Shown one piece after another: positions 1 through 6,438 of a DNA stretch of 23,834 nucleotides. This DNA is from Proteobacteria bacterium UBA1148 (GTDB lineage: Bacteria; Pseudomonadota; Gammaproteobacteria; Steroidobacterales; Rariloculaceae). A program made the position numbers and the translations under genes. Where the stretch lies: positions 283 through 24,116 of the forward strand of contig DBZY01000031.1 of assembly GCA_002311835.1 (NCBI GenBank), written 5' to 3'. The notes under the pieces were generated by a model, which did no database searches, was not told the DNA's origin, and worked only from the letters and a program-made list of their open reading frames with translations. Each line of letters starts with the position of its first letter. The first letter of the stretch is position 1.

Positions 1-13
1 AGGTTACAGTGTC

Positions 14-100
14 TTCTTGATTGACGCCGCCTCCACCACATTAACGTCCAGTGGGATTCAACGCCGTCCAAGTGACGATGTTTTTCTTATATAAAACATT
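14..100. repeat. Dispersed repeat, copy 1 (degenerate)
   Basis: Bases 14-53 match 1805-1844 at 39 of 40 positions in the same orientation. The match continues more weakly: 48-68 against 1839-1859 is 15 of 21, and 75-89 against 1876-1890 is 13 of 15 after a 10-base indel. Read on the minus strand, the conserved block encodes LDVNVVEAASIKKTL followed by a stop. Copy 2 encodes LDANVVEAASIKKPI and a stop in the same phase. That suggests a decayed coding tail, or a mobile repeat carrying one. I cannot name the element. Confidence 0.7.
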
Positions 101-147
101 AACTTAATTATCCTATAGAGACCTGTACTGTCCCGTGACTTCTCATC

Positions 148-933
148 TCAATTCCTGACCAACAATCTGCGAGACTCTTTGATGAGGTCGTAGGCCACGT
201 TGATCTCGCGGGTTCGTTCCTCGGCGATCTGTCGCATGCTTTCGGGCAGACCTTTCGCGGCAAGCTTGTCGGGATGGTTTTCGCTGACCAGGCGCCGGTA
301 GGCCCGTTTAACCTCGGCATCGCGCACATCGGGCGTCAGGCCAAGCGCCGTATAGGCATCGTCGAGCCGATCCTTGGACGGCGCGGTCCGCGGGCCTGCC
401 GCCGCCCCGGCGCCGGCACGCAGCAATGCCTCAAGCTGCGCAACGTCGCGTGCGGTTAGCCCCAGGCGCTGTGCAATATGAACGAGCATCGCATGCTCGG
501 CTTCGTGCACCCGGCCATCGGCTGCGACCGCCATGCATTGAAGGTGCAAGAAGAGTCGCAGCAAGGGTCCGCGACCGAAAGCAATCGCGCCTCTCAGTCG
601 ATCGACTTCGGCGTCGAGATCGAAGTTGGCCGCCTTACCGCGATTGAATGCGTCCTTCGCCTGGTCGCGCTGCGCGCCCGAAAGACGCAACATGTCGAAG
701 ATCTGCTGCGCAACCTGGATCTCGTCGCGCGAGACGACGCCGTCGGCCTTCGATAGCGCGCCCATCACGGCGAAGGTCGAATCGAGAAAACGCGCCTGCC
801 CCTGCTGCAGACGGCTTCTGAGAATCGGCGCAAACGCCCATTTCGCGCCATAGCCGAGCAGCACGCCAATGAGGAGACCGCGCATCCCGCCAAACACAAG
901 CCCCAGCAGGGCACAAAAGATAATGACGCTCAT
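148..933 (-). CDS. djlA: DjlA-like membrane-anchored DnaJ co-chaperone (TerB + J domain)
   Basis: A 261-residue co-chaperone of the DjlA type, which stimulates DnaK at the inner membrane. Residues 1-34 form one glycine-rich membrane segment, as in the family. Residues about 50-165 form a TerB-like helical domain with two acidic motifs (SKADGVVSRDE at 61-71 and AADGRVHEAE at 137-146). A proline/alanine linker follows, then a C-terminal J domain from about residue 190 with the diagnostic HPD at 220-222. E. coli DjlA is about the same length with the same order. The gene starts at an ATG. GC content is visibly higher than in the urea operon: 39/60 at 301-360 and 37/60 at 661-720. The next genes upstream (a remnant at 948-1133 and 1145-1534) run the same way, but nothing ties them to it functionally. 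Confidence 0.88.
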   Translation of the reverse strand: MSVIIFCALLGLVFGGMRGLLIGVLLGYGAKWAFAPILRSRLQQGQARFLDSTFAVMGALSKADGVVSRDEIQVAQQIFDMLRLSGAQRDQAKDAFNRGKAANFDLDAEVDRLRGAIAFGRGPLLRLFLHLQCMAVAADGRVHEAEHAMLVHIAQRLGLTARDVAQLEALLRAGAGAAAGPRTAPSKDRLDDAYTALGLTPDVRDAEVKRAYRRLVSENHPDKLAAKGLPESMRQIAEERTREINVAYDLIKESRRLLVRN

Positions 934-947
934 CTACTGCGCCTGAG

Positions 948-1133
948 CTAATCTGCCGTCAGCAGGCTATACATGCCCAGTACGTTTAGCGGCCGCCAGT
1001 TCTCGTAGTTAATCCAGGACTGATAGGCATCCATCGTAATGCCGGCCTGCATCTCCTCAATCGATTGACCCGCCGCTATTCCCGCGGCGACTGAATCGCG
1101 AAGTTCCTCCAAATAATACCGATGGGCGGCCAC
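948..1133 (-). pseudogene. Probable C-terminal remnant of an MBL-fold metallo-hydrolase
   Basis: This 61-residue frame reads like the extreme C-terminus of MBL-fold (metallo-beta-lactamase superfamily) hydrolases. In those, an HRxYLxxLRDxVxxGIAxG helix is followed by a QxxITMDAYxxWxNYExWRPxN segment. The first codon is GTG and the codon directly upstream in frame is TAG, so the metal-binding core is missing. There is no good Shine-Dalgarno sequence. It sits 14 bases before djlA and 11 bases after the secreted-protein gene. I infer a truncated leftover. A short functional gene is possible but less likely. The match is from memory of the family, not a search. Confidence 0.45.
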
Positions 1134-1144
1134 CTAGGGGCAAC

Positions 1145-1534
1145 TCATCTCAGCATCGCCTGCACGTCGGTGGCGACTTTCTTCGCCGCTTCTATGTTTG
1201 CGTTTGCGCTTCCGCCACGCACCTGAGTGGCTGCCATTTCAAGCTTCATCTTCATTGCCGCATCGGCAGTCTGCGGGATAGCGCCCCCGGCGGCCGCGCA
1301 CGGATTGCCCGGAGCCGCATCAAAGCCGTCGCCATCCGGGCCGACCAAGCAGTTCAGCACGTGGTGCAAGTGCCTGTGGACAGCGTCGATATCGGCGGCG
1401 TTGGCGGCGAGGCCCGAATGTTGCACGGCCGTGGCGATGGCTTGCGGCCCGTCCGCCAGCACCGCGCCTGAGAGAAGCGAAACCAATCCGGCGAGCGCGA
1501 TCGGGCTCTGGATAATTCTGAAGGATACGATCAT
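1145..1534 (-). CDS. Small secreted protein of unknown function (His cluster, one Cys pair)
   Basis: A 129-residue protein with a clear signal peptide (hydrophobic core about 12-25, likely cut after residue 27 at AVLA/DG). The mature part of about 100 residues has a histidine cluster HRHLHH at 53-58. Next comes LNCLVGPDGDGFDA, and then NPC, giving two cysteines (62 and 79) that could form a periplasmic disulfide. The C-terminal third is Ala/Lys-rich helix. The ATG start has GGAG a few bases upstream. I do not recognise a named family. Histidines near a glycine/aspartate loop could suggest metal binding, but that is only inference. The gene is GC-rich (45/60 at 1261-1320), like djlA and unlike the urea operon. 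Confidence 0.75.
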   Translation of the reverse strand: MIVSFRIIQSPIALAGLVSLLSGAVLADGPQAIATAVQHSGLAANAADIDAVHRHLHHVLNCLVGPDGDGFDAAPGNPCAAAGGAIPQTADAAMKMKLEMAATQVRGGSANANIEAAKKVATDVQAMLR

Positions 1535-1804
1535 ATGATTCTCCGTTTAGCTAGATGGAAGGCATTCACAAGTTAACTCGTAGAGGGGGCCGACGCTACC
1601 CAATACGCCGTGTATCGTCCAACTCGTCAATGGCAGCGCCCACTCCAGTACCGTCTTGAGCTGTGCGTCCCACTATATATCCACTTTTCGGCGCGCTGCG
1701 TACCCGTCAAGAGTTACTTTGAAGGATTAGGCTGGGGGCATATTTGGGACATATCCACGGGTATAGATATGCCATTCGTTTATTTTCCAATAGGTTAAAT
1801 GGGT

Positions 1805-1906
1805 TTCTTGATTGACGCCGCCTCCACCACATTAGCGTCCAGTGAAATCCACAGACGTCTTAGAGCCCCCTAACTACGAGCTTTTTCTTAGGTTTAGCAT
1901 CCAGTA
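1805..1906. repeat. Dispersed repeat, copy 2 (most complete)
   Basis: This copy carries both modules of the repeat. Module A (1805-1844) matches copy 1 at 39 of 40 bases. Module B (1871-1906, beginning TAACTACGAGCTTTTTCTTA) matches copy 3 at 16635-16670 with only a few mismatches. On the minus strand module A is in an open frame ending RRLWISLDANVVEAAS and a few more residues, then stop. Copy 1 has TGA where this copy has the tryptophan TGG codon. No terminal inverted repeats or target duplications are evident. Confidence 0.7.
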
Positions 1907-1935
1907 TAGATCAACAAAACCCATTGACTTCTGGG

Positions 1936-1996
1936 GGTGCGTATATGGCCTTCTCCTAATGCACCACTAAAGAGCGCTGCATTCATTATTTTGCAC
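1936..1996 (+). promoter_or_regulatory. Possible NtrC half-sites (weak)
   Basis: Three pieces resemble halves of the NtrC consensus (TGCACC-N5-GGTGCA): GGTGC at 1936-1940, TGCACC at 1960-1965 and TGCAC at 1992-1996. They lie about 90-150 bases upstream of the predicted start of transcription, the usual enhancer distance for sigma-54 promoters. None forms a full, correctly spaced dyad, so this is suggestive only. Confidence 0.3.
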
Positions 1997-2061
1997 TATA
2001 AAGAACGCATCGCAACGTCGCCCGCGAACAAACTGGCCTGTAAAACCGCCACCTCTCTGTA

Positions 2062-2077
2062 TGGCACAGAAATTGCA
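2062..2077 (+). promoter_or_regulatory. Sigma-54 (RpoN) promoter of the porin-urt-ure operon
   Basis: TGGCAC at 2062-2067, five bases, then TTGCA at 2073-2077: an exact match to the -24/-12 consensus, with the GG and GC dinucleotides 12 bases apart. Transcription should begin near 2088, about 84 bases before the porin ATG. Sigma-54 promoters need an activator. NtrC under nitrogen limitation is the expected one for urea genes, but that is inference. Confidence 0.85.
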
Positions 2078-2096
2078 TACATATAGTCAGCGGACT

Positions 2097-2128
2097 CCGC
2101 CGTAAAACGAGAAAAATTTTACGTGCGG
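2097..2128 (+). promoter_or_regulatory. Leader hairpin in the operon 5' untranslated region
   Basis: CCGC-CGTAAAA (2097-2107) pairs with TTTTACG-T-GCGG (2117-2128): eleven base pairs with one bulged T and a nine-base loop. It begins about 10 bases after the predicted transcription start and ends about 30 bases before the ribosome-binding site. No T-run follows, so it is not a standard terminator. It may stabilise the mRNA 5' end or bind a protein. Confidence 0.5.
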
Positions 2129-2171
2129 CCAATATTTTATAACACCCCCAGCTTGGAAGAGGAGATACTCA

Positions 2172-3362
2172 ATGACTAAGGGAATACCTAGGGCGCACTA
2201 TTTTTGTGTGCTGGGAAGCGCTCTTTTGGCTGCAACATGCAGTTACGGGGCCGGCGTCATAGAAATAGATGAAGATTCTTGGATTAGTGTGGGTGGTGGT
2301 CTCAGAGCTGGATACTCGTCGGTCTCGAACGGGGCGCCCAACGGCAGTGACAACGCTAACAAATTTGATGCTCAGAGCGTTCGACTCTACGTCAACGGTC
2401 AAATCAATGAAACTGTCAAATTTACTTTTAACACGGCATGTGTGTCCTGTGTATTCGGTACGGATGCGGATGACTCTTTGCACACGATCGGTAAAATTGC
2501 CGTCCTTGACGCAATCGCACAATTCGAATTTAACCCGCAGTTTAATATCTGGGTTGGCCGGATGCTCACACCAGCCGATAGAATTGAGATGAATGGTCCT
2601 TACTATGGACTCAACTGGAATCAATATACGGTTCCATTATTGCCGTCGGATCAGCTCGGTTCCGCAGGTCTTCTTGGTAGAGATGATGGCGTTACACTCT
2701 GGGGCGGTATAGGCAAAGTACAGTATGCCGCTGGCCTGTTCGATGGTATCGATGGCGGTCCAAATCAGGGAGACAATTCGCTGTTCTCAGGCCGCGTTGC
2801 CTATAATTTTCTAAACATGGAAAGCAATCCTGGGTATTACACCAGCAGCACGTATTTTGGAGGACTGGGAGATATTTTTACACTAGGACTCTCGTATCAA
2901 AATCAAGCTGACGGTGTCGGTACAGCGGCAGGACCGGCTGATTTCAGTGCAGTGATTCTTGATGTGCTTTTTGAGAAGGTGCTAGGTGACGGCGCGGTTT
3001 TTACCGTCGATGCTGAATACAAGTCGTTTAGTGCCCCAATAAGCACAACAGCAGCTGCTGATCCTGATTGTTTTTGTCTTTTCGACGGCGAATCGCATTT
3101 CGCCACAGCCGCTTATCTATTTGCGAACAGCGGGACAATTATGGGTACCGAGGTTAGGTATCAGCCCTATCTTCGCCACACATCGAATAACCCCACAAAG
3201 GGAGCGAGCAGCGACTTAAACGAGGTTGGTCTCAACTTCGTGATTAATGGGCACAACGCGCGTCTAAATGTCAACTATACGAACGGCGATGCGAATCTGA
3301 CCGGAACTGCCGCTGCATCCGATACCAGTGCGCTTTCGTTTAACGTTCAAATACAAATATGA
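2172..3362 (+). CDS. Outer-membrane beta-barrel porin, first gene of the urea operon
   Basis: A 396-residue porin-like protein that probably lets urea or other small nitrogen compounds cross the outer membrane. The signal peptide ends near residue 27 (SYGA/GV). The mature protein is rich in alternating, aromatic- and glycine-bearing strands, such as SWISVGGGLRAGYSS, KFTFNTAC and WVGRMLTPADR, broadly like OprO/OprP-type porins. It starts at an ATG with GAGGAG seven bases upstream and is the first gene after the sigma-54 promoter. The stop is 23 bases before the preferred urtA start. Two oddities stand out. One is two close cysteine pairs (C90/C93 and C300/C302), rare in porins. The other is a C-terminus ending ...QIQI rather than the usual phenylalanine. 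The urea role rests on position, since no urea-specific signature is visible. Confidence 0.75.
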   Translation: MTKGIPRAHYFCVLGSALLAATCSYGAGVIEIDEDSWISVGGGLRAGYSSVSNGAPNGSDNANKFDAQSVRLYVNGQINETVKFTFNTACVSCVFGTDADDSLHTIGKIAVLDAIAQFEFNPQFNIWVGRMLTPADRIEMNGPYYGLNWNQYTVPLLPSDQLGSAGLLGRDDGVTLWGGIGKVQYAAGLFDGIDGGPNQGDNSLFSGRVAYNFLNMESNPGYYTSSTYFGGLGDIFTLGLSYQNQADGVGTAAGPADFSAVILDVLFEKVLGDGAVFTVDAEYKSFSAPISTTAAADPDCFCLFDGESHFATAAYLFANSGTIMGTEVRYQPYLRHTSNNPTKGASSDLNEVGLNFVINGHNARLNVNYTNGDANLTGTAAASDTSALSFNVQIQI

Positions 3363-3370
3363 ATAAACTC

Positions 3371-3376
3371 AGGAGG
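3371..3376 (+). promoter_or_regulatory. Ribosome-binding site that fixes the urtA start
   Basis: AGGAGG lies nine bases before the ATG at 3386. The in-frame ATG at 3359, which overlaps the porin stop, lies upstream of this site and has none of its own, so 3386 is preferred. Confidence 0.75.
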
Positions 3377-3385
3377 AAACCTATC

Positions 3386-4681
3386 ATGAATATATCTTCA
3401 AGAATGAAGGTTGCAATCGGCATCGCTTACATAGCAGCCGTAAGTTCAACCGCAGTTCAAGCACAAGAGGACACGATTAAGGTCGGTATCTTACATTCGC
3501 TGTCCGGCACCATGGCCATCAGTGAGACGACTCTCAAAGACACGGTGCTCATGATGATCGAAAGGCAAAATGCCGCAGGCGGCTTACTCGGTAGGCAACT
3601 TGAACCTGTCGTCGTCGATCCTGCATCGGATTGGCCGCTGTTTGCAGAAAAAGCGCGCGAACTGATTGAATTACAAAATGTAGCAGTCACGTTTGGTTGT
3701 TGGACTTCGGTCTCCAGGAAGTCCGTATTACCGGTCTTTGAGGAGCACAATAGTCTTCTGTTCTACCCGGTGCAATACGAGGGTGAGGAGTCTTCAAAAA
3801 GTGTTTTCTACACGGGTGCCGCACCAAATCAGCAAGCCATCCCTGCAGTTGACTACCTCATGAACGAGATCGGCGTGGAGCGCTGGGTACTTGCTGGCAC
3901 TGACTACGTTTACCCGCGCACGACGAACCGCATTCTAGAGGCTTACCTCAAATCCAAAGGTGTTACAGACGACGACATCATGATTAACTACACGCCTTTC
4001 GGGCATTCCGATTGGCAATCAATCATTTCCGATATCAATAACTTCGGATCTGCTGGCAGAAAAACTGCAGTCGTATCGACCATTAATGGCGATGCTAACG
4101 TTCCTTTCTACATTGAGCTCGGTAACCAAGGTATTTCTGCAGAAGACATACCCGTCATGGCGTTTTCCGTGGGTGAGGAAGAATTATCCGGTTTTGACAC
4201 TAGCTCTCTCGTCGGACATCTAGCCGCATGGAATTACTTCATGAGTATCCCATCCGAAGAGAATGATAAGTTCATCGACGAATGGTTGGATTTTATCGGT
4301 GACGATGACCGAGTGTCGAACGATCCAATGGAGGCTCATTATATCGGATTTAATATGTGGGTCGAAGCGGTCACCAAAGCGGGTACGACCGACCCGGAAG
4401 CCGTGCAAGCCGCGATCATCGGAGTCACCGTGCCGAATCTTACCGGTGGTATGGCGACCATGATGCCCAACCATCATATTACCAAGCCCGTGTTCATTGG
4501 TGAAATCCAGTCCGATGGGCAGTTTGATGTCGTTTGGGAAACTTCTGGTACGGTGGTCGGAGACGCTTGGTCCGACTTCTTGCCGAGCTCTATGAACATT
4601 ACTGCCGACTGGATGCCACCGTTGTCTTGTGGGAACTACAATGTCACTACAGGTCAGTGTTCAGGCCAAAATTACGAGTAG
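3386..4681 (+). CDS. urtA: UrtA, periplasmic urea-binding protein of the ABC transporter
   Basis: The solute-binding subunit that captures urea in the periplasm and delivers it to UrtBC. From the preferred ATG it has 431 residues, with a signal peptide cut near AVQA/QED. The mature N-terminus (DTIKVGILHSLSGTMAISE) and the downstream blocks NAAGGLLGRQLEPVVVDP, FGCWTSVSRKSVLPVFE and LFYPVQYEGEESS are characteristic of UrtA, which separates it from Leu/Ile/Val-binding proteins and from AmiC/FmdD relatives. The middle carries GTDYVYPRTTNRILEAYL and FGHSDWQSIISDI, also typical. It follows the porin closely and is followed by a terminator-like hairpin, which should raise its level relative to the permease genes. 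Identification is firm. Confidence 0.96.
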   Translation: MNISSRMKVAIGIAYIAAVSSTAVQAQEDTIKVGILHSLSGTMAISETTLKDTVLMMIERQNAAGGLLGRQLEPVVVDPASDWPLFAEKARELIELQNVAVTFGCWTSVSRKSVLPVFEEHNSLLFYPVQYEGEESSKSVFYTGAAPNQQAIPAVDYLMNEIGVERWVLAGTDYVYPRTTNRILEAYLKSKGVTDDDIMINYTPFGHSDWQSIISDINNFGSAGRKTAVVSTINGDANVPFYIELGNQGISAEDIPVMAFSVGEEELSGFDTSSLVGHLAAWNYFMSIPSEENDKFIDEWLDFIGDDDRVSNDPMEAHYIGFNMWVEAVTKAGTTDPEAVQAAIIGVTVPNLTGGMATMMPNHHITKPVFIGEIQSDGQFDVVWETSGTVVGDAWSDFLPSSMNITADWMPPLSCGNYNVTTGQCSGQNYE

Positions 4682-4742
4682 ATATAATCAATCGCACTGA
4701 GGCTGTAAGTAGACCCACCACTTGCGAAGACAAACAGTACTA

Positions 4743-4781
4743 GAGGCGGGACCGTTAGATGCGGCTTCCCGCCTCCTTTTT
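4743..4781 (+). terminator. Terminator/attenuator between urtA and urtB
   Basis: GAGGCGGGA (4743-4751) pairs perfectly with TCCCGCCTC (4767-4775) and is followed by CTTTTT (4776-4781). This is a strong intrinsic-terminator shape 62 bases after the urtA stop. Because all downstream genes appear to depend on read-through, it is best read as a partial terminator (attenuator) that sets UrtA well above the other subunits. It overlaps the in-frame ATG at 4759, arguing against that as the urtB start. Confidence 0.75.
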
Positions 4782-4784
4782 GAT

Positions 4785-4788
4785 GGAG
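4785..4788 (+). promoter_or_regulatory. Ribosome-binding site favouring a GTG start for urtB
   Basis: GGAG lies six bases before the in-frame GTG at 4795 and just after the terminator T-run. The alternative ATGs at 4759 (inside the hairpin) and 4783 (preceded by T-rich sequence) have no suitable site. Confidence 0.5.
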
Positions 4789-4794
4789 CACGGA

Positions 4795-6438
4795 GTGAAG
4801 AGATTAGCGAGTATTGAACTACGGCGCACCTACAGTATCTGTCAGGTGTTTGCGCTGTTTCTATTGGGCGCCATGACCATTCCGGCCGATGAGGTAGTTG
4901 CTCAATCACTTACTGATGCGCTTGAATCTCTTATCGCTGCTGACTCTTACCCCGAGAAACAGGCCGTTGCCGAGGTCATCAGCTCAATCGACGATCCGCG
5001 TGCGTTAAGCGCACTGGAGGCATTGCTCGAAGGGCGGTTATATACGACTCGTGGGGATCAGTCTCTCGTGATCGCAGAGTCCGTCGGTCGCGGCTACCAG
5101 ATCCGTGATTTTTTAACGGATGAAGATCTTGGCCGCGTCGGGCGAAGAGATGTCGCTCGGATTAGCGTGAACAATAGCTTGCGAGGTGTTCTACGCCAAT
5201 TGTTAGCAACATCGGGCTTGGAGCATGATGATCCGCGACAGAGGCGGAGCGCTGTCATAGAGATTGGACAGTCTGAAGATCTGTCGATGATCGAAGTTCT
5301 ACAGGCGAGACGGGATCGGGAGTCAAACGCTGCAGTGTTGCGAGCGATAGATGTGGCGGAGGCAACGCTCAAGCTCGACAGCGACGACACGGAAGAGCGG
5401 CTCGCTTCTATAGTTGCCGTCAGCGGTATCGTGAACGGCTACATTCGTACGAAGCTTACACGACTATCGGTCAACGAAAATATTGACCCCATAACGAGGC
5501 AAGCTGCGCTCGATGCGCTTGAGAATATAGAAGATAAGGTCGCGAATTATGAGATTGTGAAAACGGTGTTTTTTGGTTTGAGTCTGGGGTCAATCCTAGT
5601 TCTAGCCGCAATCGGGTTATCCGTGACATTCGGCATTATGGGTGTCATCAATATGGCTCACGGCGAGCTCATCATGCTCGGCGCCTATACCACTTACGTC
5701 GTCCAACAAGTTTTTCCGAACCTGATAGATTACTCGCTATTTATTGCTCTGCCGCTCGCATTTGCTGTCTCAGGATTGATGGGTGTTTTTATTGAACGCA
5801 CCATCATCCGGTTGCTCTATGGGCGACCTCTGGAAACCTTATTAGCCACTTTCGGCGTAAGTTTAATTTTGCAACAGTCAGTGCGTAGCATTTTTACGCC
5901 ACTCAATCGCGCAGTAAGCACACCGAGCTGGATGAGTGGATCTTTGGAGATCGTTTCAGGCCTCGAAATTACATTAAATAGGTTGTTTATTTTGGGGTTC
6001 AGCATATTTGTATTCGTAATTTTGCTGTTTGTTTTGCGTCGCACACGCTTTGGTTTGCAGATGCGTGCCGTGACACAAAATAGGCAAATGGCCAAGGCTA
6101 TGGGTATTCGCACAAATCGAGTTGATACACTTACTTTTGGCCTTGGTGCCGGCATTGCCGGTGTTGCTGGTGTTGCTCTTTCACAGTTAACAAACGTCGG
6201 TCCTAATCTAGGCCAAGCCTATATCGTCGACTCGTTCCTGGTCGTCGTATTCGGCGGTGTCGGCAACATATGGGGAACGCTCGTCAGCGGGTTAACGCTC
6301 GGTGTGGCCAACAAACTGATCGAACCCGCCGTCGGCGCAATCATGGCTAAAATCTTCGTGCTCGTATTTATAATCATATTCATTCAAAGACGTCCACGTG
6401 GGCTATTTCCGCAGAAAGGTCGTGCTGCGGAAGCCTGA
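4795..6438 (+). CDS. urtB: UrtB, urea ABC transporter permease with N-terminal periplasmic domain
   Basis: One of the two membrane subunits of the urea importer. With the GTG start it has 547 residues; the longest frame begins at 4759. Residues about 10-37 form a signal-like hydrophobic stretch ending AVAQ-like (VVAQSL). Next comes a soluble helical region of about 200 residues, predicted periplasmic, with HEAT-like pairs such as DPRALSALEALLEGRL. The permease proper begins near residue 250. It has the branched-chain-amino-acid permease block GIMGVINMAHGELIMLGAY around 280-298, and the late motifs TNVGPNLGQAYIVDSF and VVFGGVGNIWGTL. It ends KGRAAEA. Long UrtB proteins with this N-terminal extension are usual in proteobacteria. 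Its stop overlaps the urtC start (TGATG). Confidence 0.94.
   Translation: MKRLASIELRRTYSICQVFALFLLGAMTIPADEVVAQSLTDALESLIAADSYPEKQAVAEVISSIDDPRALSALEALLEGRLYTTRGDQSLVIAESVGRGYQIRDFLTDEDLGRVGRRDVARISVNNSLRGVLRQLLATSGLEHDDPRQRRSAVIEIGQSEDLSMIEVLQARRDRESNAAVLRAIDVAEATLKLDSDDTEERLASIVAVSGIVNGYIRTKLTRLSVNENIDPITRQAALDALENIEDKVANYEIVKTVFFGLSLGSILVLAAIGLSVTFGIMGVINMAHGELIMLGAYTTYVVQQVFPNLIDYSLFIALPLAFAVSGLMGVFIERTIIRLLYGRPLETLLATFGVSLILQQSVRSIFTPLNRAVSTPSWMSGSLEIVSGLEITLNRLFILGFSIFVFVILLFVLRRTRFGLQMRAVTQNRQMAKAMGIRTNRVDTLTFGLGAGIAGVAGVALSQLTNVGPNLGQAYIVDSFLVVVFGGVGNIWGTLVSGLTLGVANKLIEPAVGAIMAKIFVLVFIIIFIQRRPRGLFPQKGRAAEA

Larger units (their letters stand above)
1535..2171. other. 637-base gene-free control region upstream of the urea operon
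   Basis: No convincing gene lies here. The only longer frame (1610-1798, plus) has no ribosome-binding site and no recognisable protein character. The region holds repeat copy 2 (1805-1906), possible NtrC half-sites (1936-1996), a sigma-54 promoter (2062-2077), a leader hairpin (2097-2128) and the porin ribosome-binding site (GAGGAG at 2159-2164). Base composition drops sharply in this interval, from GC-rich on the left to AT-richer on the right. Confidence 0.7.

Noticed and set aside
1610..1798. Plus-strand frame of 62 codons in the control region
   Set aside because: No ribosome-binding site, no protein-like pattern, and it lies beside the repeat; treated as chance.
1805..1906. Integron attC site or CRISPR-type repeat
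   Set aside because: No GTTRRRY/RYYYAAC end pairs, no imperfect-hairpin layout, and copies are far apart rather than regularly spaced.
3359..3385. Earlier in-frame ATG for urtA overlapping the porin stop
   Set aside because: No ribosome-binding site precedes it, whereas AGGAGG lies between it and the ATG at 3386, which also gives a cleaner signal peptide.
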